Shown here: one piece after another, positions 36,887 through 47,100 of the stretch
Layout of the letters: the number at the start of each line of letters is the position of its first letter
How positions within the stretch are numbered: the stretch's first letter is position 1
Assembly: GCA_902762905.1 (NCBI GenBank)
Contig: CACWQE010000022.1
Span: forward strand, 1-51,559
Reading direction: 5' to 3'
DNA length: 51,559 bases
Source of the DNA: an uncultured Lachnospiraceae bacterium
GTDB taxonomy: Bacteria; Bacillota; Clostridia; Lachnospirales; Lachnospiraceae
Position numbers and translations under genes: made by a program
The notes under the pieces: generated by a model
Told to the model about the DNA's origin: nothing
Database searches by the model: none
What the model saw: only the letters and a program-made list of their open reading frames with translations

Positions 36887-37651
36887 ATGGCAGGAATGAA
36901 TGGAATTTGGGGTAATATGAATTCAAACAGTGTATCATATCTGTTTGGAAGCAGCAGCCAGACGAAGAGTACAAGCAGTAATCTGTTAGGAATTGATCTT
37001 GGAGAGTATTCTTCTATTACAAGAGGTTCTTATAGTAAACTGGTGAAAGCATATTATAAGAAGTATGGAAACCAGAAGAGTGCTACGGAGAAGCTTTCGG
37101 ATAGCAAGGATTCTACACAGACGAAGGCAAGTATCAAGAGTGAGGCTGATAATTTGTATAAGGCAGCGGATGCTTTGGTTACAAAGGGAAAGGATTCCCT
37201 TTTCAAGAAAGTAGATGTGAAAGACGAAGAGACTGGAACGACAACGAAGCAGTATGATACGGATAAGATCTACAAGGCAGTCAGCAGTATGGTGGATGCG
37301 TATAACAGCTTTGTGAAGAAGTCTGTATCTAGTAAGGATAATGCAGTACTAAGACAGGCAGTGGGAATGGTACAATCAACTTCTACGAATAGTTCCCTGT
37401 TAGGACAGATTGGTATTAAGATTGGTTCAGATAATACATTAAGTATAGATGAAGAAGCATTTAAGAAAGCAGATATGTCGACTGTTAAGAGTTTGTTTAA
37501 TGGATCGGATTCGTATGGTGGTAAGATTCAGGCAGCTGCCAGCAAGGCATACCAGAGTGTGAACAATTCTCTAGGCAATCAGAATTCGTATACAGCATCT
37601 GGCACATTAGGCAATTATTCGACTGGTAATATATTGGATCAGTTCTTATAA
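36887..37651 (+). CDS. Protein resembling the FliD C-terminal domain
   Basis: 254 aa from the ATG at 36887, with GGAG upstream. Low-complexity Ser/Thr/Asn-rich N-terminus. The C-terminal half (VDAYNSFVKKSVSSKDNAV, then LGQIGIKIGSDNTLSIDEEA and VKSLFNGSDSYGGKIQAAA) closely follows the pattern of the FliD hook-associated protein C-terminus. It has no full FliD N-terminal region, and no flagellar gene is nearby. It may be a secreted or surface protein using the same fold, but export and role are unknown. A terminator follows at 37690. Confidence 0.55.
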   Translation: MAGMNGIWGNMNSNSVSYLFGSSSQTKSTSSNLLGIDLGEYSSITRGSYSKLVKAYYKKYGNQKSATEKLSDSKDSTQTKASIKSEADNLYKAADALVTKGKDSLFKKVDVKDEETGTTTKQYDTDKIYKAVSSMVDAYNSFVKKSVSSKDNAVLRQAVGMVQSTSTNSSLLGQIGIKIGSDNTLSIDEEAFKKADMSTVKSLFNGSDSYGGKIQAAASKAYQSVNNSLGNQNSYTASGTLGNYSTGNILDQFL

Positions 37652-37689
37652 TAGAACGGGCATTATAATTAGGTGAAGAAACATTTTGT

Positions 37690-37730
37690 TAAGAACGTCA
37701 AAGAAGTTTGTTTTTGACGTTCTTATTTTT
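37690..37730 (+). terminator. Terminator after the FliD-C-like gene
   Basis: AAGAACGTCAAA pairs with TTTGACGTTCTT and runs into ATTTTT. Confidence 0.9.
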
Positions 37731-37899
37731 GTAAACATTGCGGGCTTTCTTTGCTTGCCCTTTAATATACAGTATGATAAAATAAAACTAATTGTAAATT
37801 GGTCTGAGTCAGTGGGGTGACTGCGGTTTCATTTGCCGTCTGGACCGTGTTTGATGGGGTATCCATTTGATAGAATATAGAAGAAGTAGGTGAAAAGGA

Positions 37900-40656
37900 A
37901 TGGGGCGTTTTTCTAATTTTCTGAATAAGATTCCATTTATACGTAAGACTGAGACACCTGAGGTGGAGCAGACGAACAATGTGGAGAAACAGTATAACAA
38001 AGCGAAGGAACTGATAGAGCATGGTATTTCGGAGGAAGCAATCAAAGCACTCAATCAGATTGCAGATATCGGAATGATGGAATCGCAATATCAGCAGTAT
38101 GGCTGTGAGGCACTTAAGATCTTAGGTGAAGTATATGAGACAGGAAAGTATCAGAACATTAAGGCAAAAGTAGACCGTGAGTTGGCTGCTAAGTATTATG
38201 AAAGATACATTAAGCTAGTGGAGGATGGGAATCTTTTATATAAGTTAGGTCTTTTGATGCTGGATGTTCAGAATTTCTCGAAGGCGATCAGTTACTTAGA
38301 AAAGGCAGCATCGTATGATGTTAACCAGGCATATATGCGTCTTGGTGACATTTATGAAAAGGGACTTAACCGGATCGATGAGAATGGTCAGAAGAGTGAC
38401 TTTATCATCCCGGCAGATATAGAGAAAGCAAAGTCATGGTACCAGAAGTTAGCAGATAAGGGCGATGACAAAGCGAAAGCAGCTGTGGAGCGGATTGAAT
38501 ACAATGCAACCCACGCAGATAGTATTGAGTTTGAAGAGAAGGATAAGATCTATTCACAGATTTCCGAACGGCGCAAATCCAAAGGAATCGAATTTCATTA
38601 TAAGCCAAATGATGCGACAAAGTTACAATATCAGTATACATATGTACACGATCAGGTAGAAGGATATATTCATAAGTTGCCAAAGGACTGGGTGAAGAGT
38701 ATCGATGTGGATACGGATGAAGAATATTATGCACCGAGCCATACTTATACAGATTTTGCAATTTATGTTACCTACACGACAGTTCCGAAGGAGTCGGAGC
38801 GCAAGATTGATGATTACCTTTATTATATGAATGAGGCATATGACTGTGATGTGAATATTACGCCATATATTACAGAGTATGCGAATGGTATTTCTGCAAG
38901 ATTCTATCATAAGGAGATTGACAAGGGAATCGTTACTTTTGTATTTAAGCAGAAGAACCGCTGGGCGTGCTTACGGTTCGTATGTTCTACCATGGATATT
39001 ATGGAACAGTATAATGAGATCATCTTTGAGGTGGCGAATTCTTTTGCATTTGTGATTCCGACATTGTTAAGTAATAAGAGTGCAAACCGGACGGAGATCC
39101 AGTACTATAACGAGGCACTGTATTATTACAATATGGAAGACTATGATAAGGCAATGAGTAATGCAATGACTGCATTGCAGCATGGAAGTACGAAGGCCAG
39201 TTACCTGTTGATCGAGCTTTATTTTGATGAGGATAGTCCATATCGGGATATCTCGAAGACGATCAGTTATGCAAGTGAGTTGTTTGGTTCGAACAAAGAC
39301 CCAGATCTGGCATTCCTGATCGGTAATATTTACGATCAGCAGTTGAAGAATTACAGTGAAGCAAAGAAATGGTATGAGAATGCAGATCGTTTGAATCATA
39401 AGAGAGTACCGTTCTATCTTGGAAGATTCTATTATTATGGTCTGGTAGATGGCGGTAAGCGAGACGGTGAGAAAGCATTAGAATATCTGAAGAAAGCATT
39501 AGAGAATGGCATCTATGAGGCGGAGCCATATATCCGGGATATTGAGAGCTTAGGAGATCCAGGCGAATTGCAGGCAACGATTGATAAATGGGAGCGTGCG
39601 GTTCAGGAAGGAATTGCAGATACGGCATTTAAAGTGGCAATGAATAAGAAGGAACAGGTATTCTATCTTGCCAGCGATGAGGAGATTGAGCAGGCATTCC
39701 TGAAGGCGATTGAGTTAGGAAGTGTGCAGGCAGCATATGAGTATGGTGCTTATTGCCAGATGAAGGAGAAAGAGGAAGGCTACAATGGTCCGGTTAAGAG
39801 TCTGGATTACTTCTACAAGGCATATGAGGCAGGATATCAGGAATTCAGTAAGGAATATCTGTATCAGGTTATCGAGCATAAGATTTCACAGGGTGTATCA
39901 GAAGAAGAACGTCTGAAACTATATTATGATGTGGCAATGAAGGGATCTATTCCGGCTGTTAAGAAGGTATTAGAGAGTGTTCAGGTATTAGACGATTCTG
40001 TTCGTGCATTGTATGAGAACCTCAAAGAGGTTGTTAAAGAGGGTGACGTAGATGCCTTGAGTTCTATGCACCTGATCGAAGAGAAGTTCAAAGAATTGTT
40101 GAATCCGGTTGAGAATAGTTCTTCGAAGGTAATTCAGAATAAGTTCTTCCGTCTGCAGGTGCCTAGAAGTTGTACAGCTGTGATTAATGATGAAGGTGGA
40201 ACGATTCGTTTTGCGGATTCTGCGGTAGAATTTGCGGTAGCAGAGATGCCGGTGCGTGTGGATTCGGAAGAAGAGTATAATAAAGTATTTAATCTCATTT
40301 ACAAAGAGTACGCAGGGGAAGAGAATTCTGAGATTCTGGTAGCGAATTCCAGAATGGTTGGTTCTGGAATGCTGACCCGCAAGGCAGGTAATAATAAGTA
40401 CAGTATTTTGTTGATCAGTTCTAAGAACCAGTATCTGTTCAAGTTAAGCTCTATCGATCGAAGAGAGTTAATGCGATTTAAAGAGCAGGCATTAGAGATT
40501 GCGCTTACTTTAGTAGAGTCCGGCGAGATCTATGTAGCTACGGGTGACAAGGCGAATAAGCATATCGGACTTACTCTGTTAATGTCTGGTAGCAGTGATA
40601 ATAGTATGTTGTCGATCAGCAAGGATGATGACGATGACGGTCTGGTATTTGTATAA
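37900..40656 (+). CDS. Large TPR/Sel1-repeat protein, function unknown
   Basis: 918 aa, no signal peptide or membrane segment. Two blocks of Sel1/TPR-like helical repeats (about residues 30-200 and 395-690, e.g. AYMRLGDIYEKGL, KASYLLIELYFDE and AKKWYENADRL) flank a beta-rich domain of about 180 residues (FHYKPNDATKLQYQYTYVHD onward). A second similar beta domain ends the protein (FFRLQVPRSCTAVINDEGG, then EFAVAEMPVR). The repeats suggest a protein-binding scaffold. It is a single-gene unit: a terminator lies before it and another after. I do not recognise a named family for the whole protein. Confidence 0.8.
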   Translation: MGRFSNFLNKIPFIRKTETPEVEQTNNVEKQYNKAKELIEHGISEEAIKALNQIADIGMMESQYQQYGCEALKILGEVYETGKYQNIKAKVDRELAAKYYERYIKLVEDGNLLYKLGLLMLDVQNFSKAISYLEKAASYDVNQAYMRLGDIYEKGLNRIDENGQKSDFIIPADIEKAKSWYQKLADKGDDKAKAAVERIEYNATHADSIEFEEKDKIYSQISERRKSKGIEFHYKPNDATKLQYQYTYVHDQVEGYIHKLPKDWVKSIDVDTDEEYYAPSHTYTDFAIYVTYTTVPKESERKIDDYLYYMNEAYDCDVNITPYITEYANGISARFYHKEIDKGIVTFVFKQKNRWACLRFVCSTMDIMEQYNEIIFEVANSFAFVIPTLLSNKSANRTEIQYYNEALYYYNMEDYDKAMSNAMTALQHGSTKASYLLIELYFDEDSPYRDISKTISYASELFGSNKDPDLAFLIGNIYDQQLKNYSEAKKWYENADRLNHKRVPFYLGRFYYYGLVDGGKRDGEKALEYLKKALENGIYEAEPYIRDIESLGDPGELQATIDKWERAVQEGIADTAFKVAMNKKEQVFYLASDEEIEQAFLKAIELGSVQAAYEYGAYCQMKEKEEGYNGPVKSLDYFYKAYEAGYQEFSKEYLYQVIEHKISQGVSEEERLKLYYDVAMKGSIPAVKKVLESVQVLDDSVRALYENLKEVVKEGDVDALSSMHLIEEKFKELLNPVENSSSKVIQNKFFRLQVPRSCTAVINDEGGTIRFADSAVEFAVAEMPVRVDSEEEYNKVFNLIYKEYAGEENSEILVANSRMVGSGMLTRKAGNNKYSILLISSKNQYLFKLSSIDRRELMRFKEQALEIALTLVESGEIYVATGDKANKHIGLTLLMSGSSDNSMLSISKDDDDDGLVFV

Positions 40657-40683
40657 TCCAGAGGTGTGATTTAGTAAGGAGTG

Positions 40684-40716
40684 AAAGAGGGGTATCGTGT
40701 GTGCCCCTCTTTCTTT
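40684..40716 (+). terminator. Terminator after the TPR protein gene
   Basis: AAAGAGGGG pairs with CCCCTCTTT and is followed by CTTT. It lies just before the MocR gene start. Confidence 0.8.
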
Positions 40717-40728
40717 GGCAAAGTAGAT

Positions 40729-42195
40729 ATGATAACGGTATTGATCGATACGGCAAGCAAAGTGCCTATTTATGAACAAATCTATATATATATCCGGGAA
40801 GAGATTCGGAATGGGAATATTGCCTGTGGTACGAAATTACCATCCAGCCGTGGTCTTGCCAATTATCTGGAAGTCAGTCGGAATACGATTGATATGGCAT
40901 ACGGACAGTTACAGTCAGAGGGGTATATTGAATCCTTTCCCAAGAAAGGATATTTCGTGTGTGCGTTGGAGAATCTATATGATGATGGACGTTCTGCTAT
41001 GGATAACAGAAATATGGCACAAGCACAGTTAGTGCACCGTTCTTTACAGAATGAGGCACGGGAAAAAGATGCATTTCTTGTGGATTTTTCGCTAAGTGGC
41101 GTGGATATGGATTATTTTCCGTATAGCAAATGGCGCAAGCTGACAAAGGAATGCCTGATTGATGATAATAAGGAATTGTTTTTGTCCGGGGAACATCAGG
41201 GTGATCTGAAACTGCGTCAGGCAGTTCAGATGTATCTGCATCAGGCAAGAGGGGTGCAGTGCGATGTGGATCAGATTGTGATAGGTGCTGGTAGTGATTA
41301 TATGCTGCTTTTGTTAAGCCGGATTATGGAGGGACAGAAGACGGTTGCTATGGAGAATCCGACTTATAAGCAGGCGTATACGATATTTGAGAGTGTGGGA
41401 TATTCAATCGTACCGATTTCCATGGATGAACAGGGAATGCAGGTAGATGAGCTAAGAAGAAGTCAGGCAGATATTGCTTATGTGACACCGTCGCACCAAT
41501 TTCCGTTAGGAACAATCATGTCCGCAAACCGCAAACGACAGTTGCTTGCATGGGCATCGGGGGGCGAGAATCGTTATATTATTGAAGATGATTATGACAG
41601 CGAGTTTCGGTATTCCGGCAAACCAATTCCAGCTCTGCAGAGTCAGGATCCGTTTGAAAAGGTGATCTATGTGGGAACCTTGTCGAAGGTGATTGCACCG
41701 GCAATCCGTTTAAGCTATATGGTATTGCCGCAATCGTTGTTACGGGCATATCATGAACATGCGGGATTCTATTTTTCTACGGTATCCCGGATCGATCAGC
41801 AGGTGATCGGACAATTTTTCTTAGAAGGACATTTTGAGAGACATTTGAACCGGATGCGTAAGGTATATCGGATGAAACATGATTGTCTGGTGCAGGAATT
41901 AAAGAGTGCTGGATTTGGAACACAGATCGGGGGAGAGAGTGCCGGGTTGCATCTGTTGTTAGGATTTGGGACTAAAAGACAGGATGCGAAAGATGTGGAG
42001 CACAGACTTGTCAAGGCGGCGGCCAGACAACAGGTAAAGGTGTATGCTTTAGGTGATTATTATATTACAGAAGAAGAACGGGTTCCTACGATACTGATTG
42101 GATTTGCCCGGTTGAAGGAAAAAGAGATTATAGACGGTGTTGCACGGCTTGCAAAGGCATGGAAGGAACAGGAGGGCTTGATATGTACCGAATAA
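40729..42195 (+). CDS. MocR-type regulator (GntR HTH plus aminotransferase fold)
   Basis: 488 aa. N-terminal winged helix of the GntR family (VPIYEQIYIYIREEIRNG, then LPSSRGLANYLEVSRNTI) joined to a fold-type I aminotransferase-like domain with EDDYDSEFRY and the PLP lysine in YVGTLSKVIAPAIRL. MocR proteins use PLP or a PLP-amino acid adduct as signal; PdxR and GabR are examples. No pdxST or gab gene is near. I chose the ATG at 40729 because homology starts there, although its ribosome site is weak. It overlaps the next gene by 13 nt. Confidence 0.9.
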   Translation: MITVLIDTASKVPIYEQIYIYIREEIRNGNIACGTKLPSSRGLANYLEVSRNTIDMAYGQLQSEGYIESFPKKGYFVCALENLYDDGRSAMDNRNMAQAQLVHRSLQNEAREKDAFLVDFSLSGVDMDYFPYSKWRKLTKECLIDDNKELFLSGEHQGDLKLRQAVQMYLHQARGVQCDVDQIVIGAGSDYMLLLLSRIMEGQKTVAMENPTYKQAYTIFESVGYSIVPISMDEQGMQVDELRRSQADIAYVTPSHQFPLGTIMSANRKRQLLAWASGGENRYIIEDDYDSEFRYSGKPIPALQSQDPFEKVIYVGTLSKVIAPAIRLSYMVLPQSLLRAYHEHAGFYFSTVSRIDQQVIGQFFLEGHFERHLNRMRKVYRMKHDCLVQELKSAGFGTQIGGESAGLHLLLGFGTKRQDAKDVEHRLVKAAARQQVKVYALGDYYITEEERVPTILIGFARLKEKEIIDGVARLAKAWKEQEGLICTE

Positions 42196-43475
42196 TAATG
42201 AATGATCTGATGGAATGGTATGAGAAGGCACAGGACAAAGTATTGGTATTAAAAGGAGCCAAAGGGGTTGGAAAGACCTGGACCATGATTGACTTTGGTC
42301 AGGGATTCTTCAAACATTTAGTTTATGTGAATTTAGAAAAGGATGAAGATGCATGGTTTCTTTTCAAGCAGGGCAGCCGGGTGAAAGCAGATAAAATGAT
42401 CGGTGCACTGTCCATGTATTGCAGTCAGAATTACGAAGAGGGCAATACGATGTTTGTCTTTGACGAGCCACAGCATTATCCGAAGGCAATCGAAGCAATC
42501 ATGAGTCTGAAACGTCAGAAAGCAGATCTGCCGGTCTGTATCATTTCGTCTACGGTAGGAAGTATTGTGCATGAGGCGGAGTATCAGGAAGAATGGTATC
42601 CGTTGACGTTGTATCCGATGACATTTGAGGAATTTCTGACAGCCAATAAGGCGCAGGATCTGTGCAAGCATATAGAGAATCAGAAGATAGAGCCGGTGGA
42701 AGAAGATGTGATCGAGCAGATTACCGAATATTTGAAATTATTCTACATGGTAGGCGGCATGCCGATTGTGGTGTTAGATTATGTGAAGAATAAAGATCTT
42801 GACCGGGTGGATGCAATCCTGCAGGCATTGCTTCAGCGAACCAAAGCGTATATAGATCAGGAAGTGCCAAAGGCATATGCGGTAAAGGTAGACCGGATCT
42901 GGAAGAGCATTCCGGCACAGATGGAGAAGGATAACCGCAAGTTCATGTACCAGTATGTGGATGAGAAGGCACGGGCGAGAGAATACGAGAAGTCGGTGGA
43001 CTGGCTTGTAGACACCGGACTTGTCCGAAAGGTAAATCGAATTAAAGAAGGAATTGCACCATTAGCGTTACAGGTGGATGACAAGTCGTTTGAACTGTAT
43101 CATTTGGATCATGGTTTGCTGCGTGTGATGTGTGGTGTCAGTTATAAACAGGTGCAGTTAGGCAATGAATTGATGGAAGATGTAAATGGTGCCCTGTTGG
43201 AGCAGTTAGTACTTTCGGAGCTTACGATGAATCATACCGTTGACCGGTTATATTTCTGGATTTCCGGTGCAACAGCAAGGGTAGACTTTGTCTTTGAGGA
43301 TGATGGTGAAGTTGTTCCCGTGGATGTACAGTCACGGATCCGTAGAAAAGCACAAAGCATGAAAGTATTCAATGCAAAGTATAAAAACCATATGGCAATC
43401 CGTATCTCACTGGATGAATTAGGGTTCTCGAAAGGAATCCTTAATATTCCGCTGTATGGACTTTACAACTTTTGA
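42183..43475 (+). CDS. AAA ATPase with DUF4143 domain
   Basis: 430 aa from the ATG at 42183, with AGGAGGG upstream. N-terminal AAA_14-type ATPase: Walker A GAKGVGKTWTM, Walker B MFVFDEPQHYP, sensor stretch PVCIISSTVGS. The C-terminal DUF4143 region has the restriction-endonuclease-like pattern seen in this family (LYFWISGATARVDFVFEDDG, then VPVDVQSRIRRKA). Such ATPases are common, often mobile or multi-copy, and of unknown role. Its start lies inside the MocR gene, so expression is coupled. Confidence 0.88.
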   Translation: MYRIIMNDLMEWYEKAQDKVLVLKGAKGVGKTWTMIDFGQGFFKHLVYVNLEKDEDAWFLFKQGSRVKADKMIGALSMYCSQNYEEGNTMFVFDEPQHYPKAIEAIMSLKRQKADLPVCIISSTVGSIVHEAEYQEEWYPLTLYPMTFEEFLTANKAQDLCKHIENQKIEPVEEDVIEQITEYLKLFYMVGGMPIVVLDYVKNKDLDRVDAILQALLQRTKAYIDQEVPKAYAVKVDRIWKSIPAQMEKDNRKFMYQYVDEKARAREYEKSVDWLVDTGLVRKVNRIKEGIAPLALQVDDKSFELYHLDHGLLRVMCGVSYKQVQLGNELMEDVNGALLEQLVLSELTMNHTVDRLYFWISGATARVDFVFEDDGEVVPVDVQSRIRRKAQSMKVFNAKYKNHMAIRISLDELGFSKGILNIPLYGLYNF

Positions 43476-43503
43476 TAGCACGAAGCCGGGCAGATATGCA
43501 GAC

Positions 43504-43592
43504 AAACAGCACGGGGAAGCTTGCTTACAGAGTGCTGTTTGAATGTATAGCTATTGGGCGAGAGCCCAGAAACGAGAAAACCGAAGGTTTTC
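43504..43592 (+). other. Three consecutive hairpins before the DUF5662 gene
   Basis: AAACAGCAC (43504-43512) with GTGCTGTTT (43532-43540); GGGC-GAGA-GCCC (43556-43567), a GNRA tetraloop; and GAAAACC-GAA-GGTTTTC (43576-43592). The first lacks a T-tract. The cluster fills the 150 nt between the ATPase and DUF5662 genes. It may be a structured leader or a degenerate terminator with processing sites. It matches no riboswitch class that I recognise. Confidence 0.45.
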
Positions 43593-43626
43593 GAGTGTGT
43601 CCGGATTCGAAAAGGAAGGAATTAAT

Positions 43627-44175
43627 ATGAACTGGTGGAATCATTTAAAAACAATCAATCATCATAAATGGCTTGTCATGAAGAGTTGTTTCCGGCTCGG
43701 TATGTACAAGCAGGGATTATTGCATGATCTGTCAAAATACAGTCCAACTGAGTTTTTGGTTGGTGTCAAATATTATCAGGGTAACCGGAGTCCGAATAAT
43801 GCAGAGCGGGAGGACAAGGGATATACATCCGCATGGCTGCATCACAAAGGACGGAATAAGCATCATTTGGAGTACTGGTTAGATTATGATCTGGTCAATG
43901 GAGGTATTACCGGAATGAAGATGCCCGTCAAGTATGTCGTAGAGATGTTCTGTGACCGGGTAGCGGCAAGTAAGAATTACAATAAGGACAGCTATACGAA
44001 TCGTATGCCGCTCGAATATTATAAGAAGGGCAAGGCGAAGGCATTGCTTCATCCGGAATCGGCAGCATTGTTAGAGAAGCTTCTTACCATGTTAGCCGAG
44101 CAGGGAGAGGACGCAACATTTGATTATATCAAACGGGAGATATTGACGAAAGAAGTCAGGAGAGAGAAGATATGA
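43627..44175 (+). CDS. DUF5662 family protein
   Basis: 182 aa from the ATG at 43627, with AAGGAAGGA upstream. An upstream in-frame ATG would run through the hairpin cluster and is rejected. The His-rich pattern HHKWLVMKSCFRLG, LLHDLSKYSPTEF and AWLHHKGRNKHHLEYW is characteristic and suggests a metal-binding helical protein, possibly HD-like. The function is unknown. Its TGA stop overlaps the dnaE start (ATGA), so the two are coupled. Confidence 0.8.
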   Translation: MNWWNHLKTINHHKWLVMKSCFRLGMYKQGLLHDLSKYSPTEFLVGVKYYQGNRSPNNAEREDKGYTSAWLHHKGRNKHHLEYWLDYDLVNGGITGMKMPVKYVVEMFCDRVAASKNYNKDSYTNRMPLEYYKKGKAKALLHPESAALLEKLLTMLAEQGEDATFDYIKREILTKEVRREKI

Positions 44176-47100
44176 GTTTTACACATTTACATGTGCATAC
44201 AGAATATAGTTTGTTAGATGGGGCATCTAAGATTCCAGAGCTGGTGCATCAGGCAAAGGAATTGGGGATGGATAGCATTGCGATCACAGACCATGGGGTT
44301 ATGTATGGAGTGATTGATTTCTACCGAGCAGCAAAGAAAGAGGGAATCAAACCGATTATTGGTTGTGAGGTGTATGTGGCACCGGGGTCACGTTTTGACC
44401 GGGAATTAGGCAAGAATGAGAACCGTTATTATCATCTCGTATTATTAGCAGAAAATGATACCGGCTATCATAATCTGATGAAGATCGTGTCGCGCGGTTT
44501 TACGGAGGGTTACTATTACAAACCACGTGTAGACCGGGAGGTGCTTCAGGAGTTTCATGAAGGTGTGATTGCTTTATCTGCATGCTTGGCAGGTGAAGTG
44601 GCAACCTATCTGCGGCAGGGATTTTATGAAGAAGCGAAGAAAGCGGCATTGGAGCATCTGGCAATCTTTGGCGAGAATAACTATTTTCTGGAGTTGCAGG
44701 ATCATGGAATACCGGATCAGCAGACTGTGAATCAGGGCTTGTTGCGGATCTCACAAGAGACGGGGATTCCGTTAGTAGCGACCAATGATATTCATTACGT
44801 TAAGAAAGAGGATGCGGAAGCACATGACATTCTGCTCTGTATACAGACAGCAAAGAAGGTATCGGATCCGGATCGTATGCGTTATGACGGCGGGCAGTAT
44901 TACTTAAAGTCAGAGCAGGAGATGGAGCAATTATTTCCTTATGCGAAACAGGCATTGGAGAATACTGGTAAGATTGCGGAGCGTTGTAATGTCGAGATTG
45001 TCTTTGGTGAACAAAAGGTGCCAAAGTATGAAGTACCAGATGGATTTACATCATATAGTTATCTGAAAGCGTTGTGTGAGGAAGGTTTACATAAGCGGTA
45101 TGATCCCGTAACAGAGGAGTTACAGGCACGGTTAGATTATGAGCTGTCTACGATTGAGAAGATGGGCTATGTCGATTATTTCCTGATTGTATGGGACTTT
45201 ATCAAATATGCAAAAGATCACGGTATTGCAGTAGGTCCGGGGCGTGGTTCTGCAGCCGGGTCAATCGTAAGTTATTGTTTAGAGATTACGAATATTGATC
45301 CAATCCGGTTCAATCTGCTGTTTGAGCGTTTCCTGAATCCGGAACGTGTAACCATGCCTGATATCGACGTGGATTTCTGTTATGAAAGACGGCAGGAAGT
45401 TATTGATTATGTTGTGCGTAAGTATGGCAAGGAGAAAGTGGTTCAGATCGTAACCTTTGGAACGATGGCGGCAAGAATGGTCATCCGTGATGTTGGGCGG
45501 GCATTGGATATGCCATATGCAGCGGTTGACCGGATTGCCAAAATGATTCCGATGGGACAGAATGGACATAATCCAACAATCAAGGAATCCCTTTCTATCT
45601 CGACTGATCTTAAGAAGGCATATGAAGAGGAACCAGATGTGAAGTATCTTCTTGATATGTCACAGAAATTAGAGGGACTTCCAAGACATGCGTCTATGCA
45701 TGCAGCGGGTGTCGTAATTGGTCAGAAAGCGATTGATGAATTTGTTCCGCTTTCCCGTGGTTCAGAGGATGCAATCACAACACAGTTTACGATGACCACG
45801 ATCGAGGAATTAGGACTACTTAAGATGGACTTCTTAGGACTGCGTACCCTTACGGTTATTCAGGATGCGGTTCGCAATATCAAGCAGAGCAAAGGAATTG
45901 ACATTGATATTGATCATTTGAATATGGAGGATTCGGAAGTCTATGATCTGTTATGTACCGGTCAGACAGATGGTATTTTCCAGTTAGAAAGTAATGGAAT
46001 GAAGAGTTTCATGAAGGAATTGAAACCGCGGAATATTGAGGATATCATTGCGGGTATCTCGCTGTACCGTCCGGGTCCGATGGACTTTATTCCGTTATAT
46101 ATCAAGGGTAAGGAACACCCTGAGACGATCACCTATGACTGTCCGCAGTTAGAGAAGATTCTGTCTCCGACGTATGGTTGTATTGTGTATCAGGAGCAGG
46201 TTATGCAGATCGTTATGGAGCTTGCCGGATACACACTTGGACGAAGTGATCTGGTTCGTCGAGCAATGTCGAAGAAAAAGGGCGATGTCATGCAACGGGA
46301 GCGTCAGAATTTTGTTTACGGCAATGAAGCGGAGAATGTTCCGGGATGTATCAGCAGGGGAATCGATGAGAAGACAGCCAATAAGATCTTTGATGAGATG
46401 ATCGATTTTGCAAAGTATGCATTTAATAAGTCGCATGCCGCAGCCTATGCCGTGGTAGCTTACCAGACTGCATATCTGAAATGTCATTATCCAGAAGAAT
46501 TTATGGCGGCGTTGATTACTTCTGTACTGGATCGTACGGATAAGGTGTCCGAATATATTGCACACTGCCGCCGGTTAGGAATCTCTATCCTGCCACCAGA
46601 TATCAATGAGGGATATAGCCAGTTTTCTGTATCGGATAATGCGATCCGTTATGGTCTGTCAGCATTGAAAAGTGTGGGAAGACCTGTGATCGATGCGATT
46701 GTCGAAGAGAGAGAATTACACGGTAAATTTAAGGATCTGAAAGATTTTATCAGCCGTTTGTCAAACAAAGAAGTGAATAAGAGAACAATTGAAAGCTTCA
46801 TCAAGTCCGGAGCATTAGACAGCTTTCCTGCAAACCGCCGGCAGATGATGATGATCTATGTGCAATTGATCGATCAGGTCAACCAGGAGAAGAAGAGTGC
46901 AATGACCGGGCAGATGTCCCTGCTGGATTTCTTAGGGGAAGAGGAGAAGAAGGATTTTGATGTCAAATATCCAAATGTGCCGGAGTATGACAAGGAAGAA
47001 CTGTTGGCCTATGAGAAAGAGGTACTAGGAATCTATGTCAGTGGTCATCCATTAGAGGATTATCAGGAGCTGATGGATTCGAATATCAGTGCAACGACAC

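Noticed and set aside
43543..43626. Upstream ATG start for the DUF5662 protein
   Set aside because: The extra 28 residues run through the hairpin cluster and do not look like protein. ATG at 43627 has the ribosome site.
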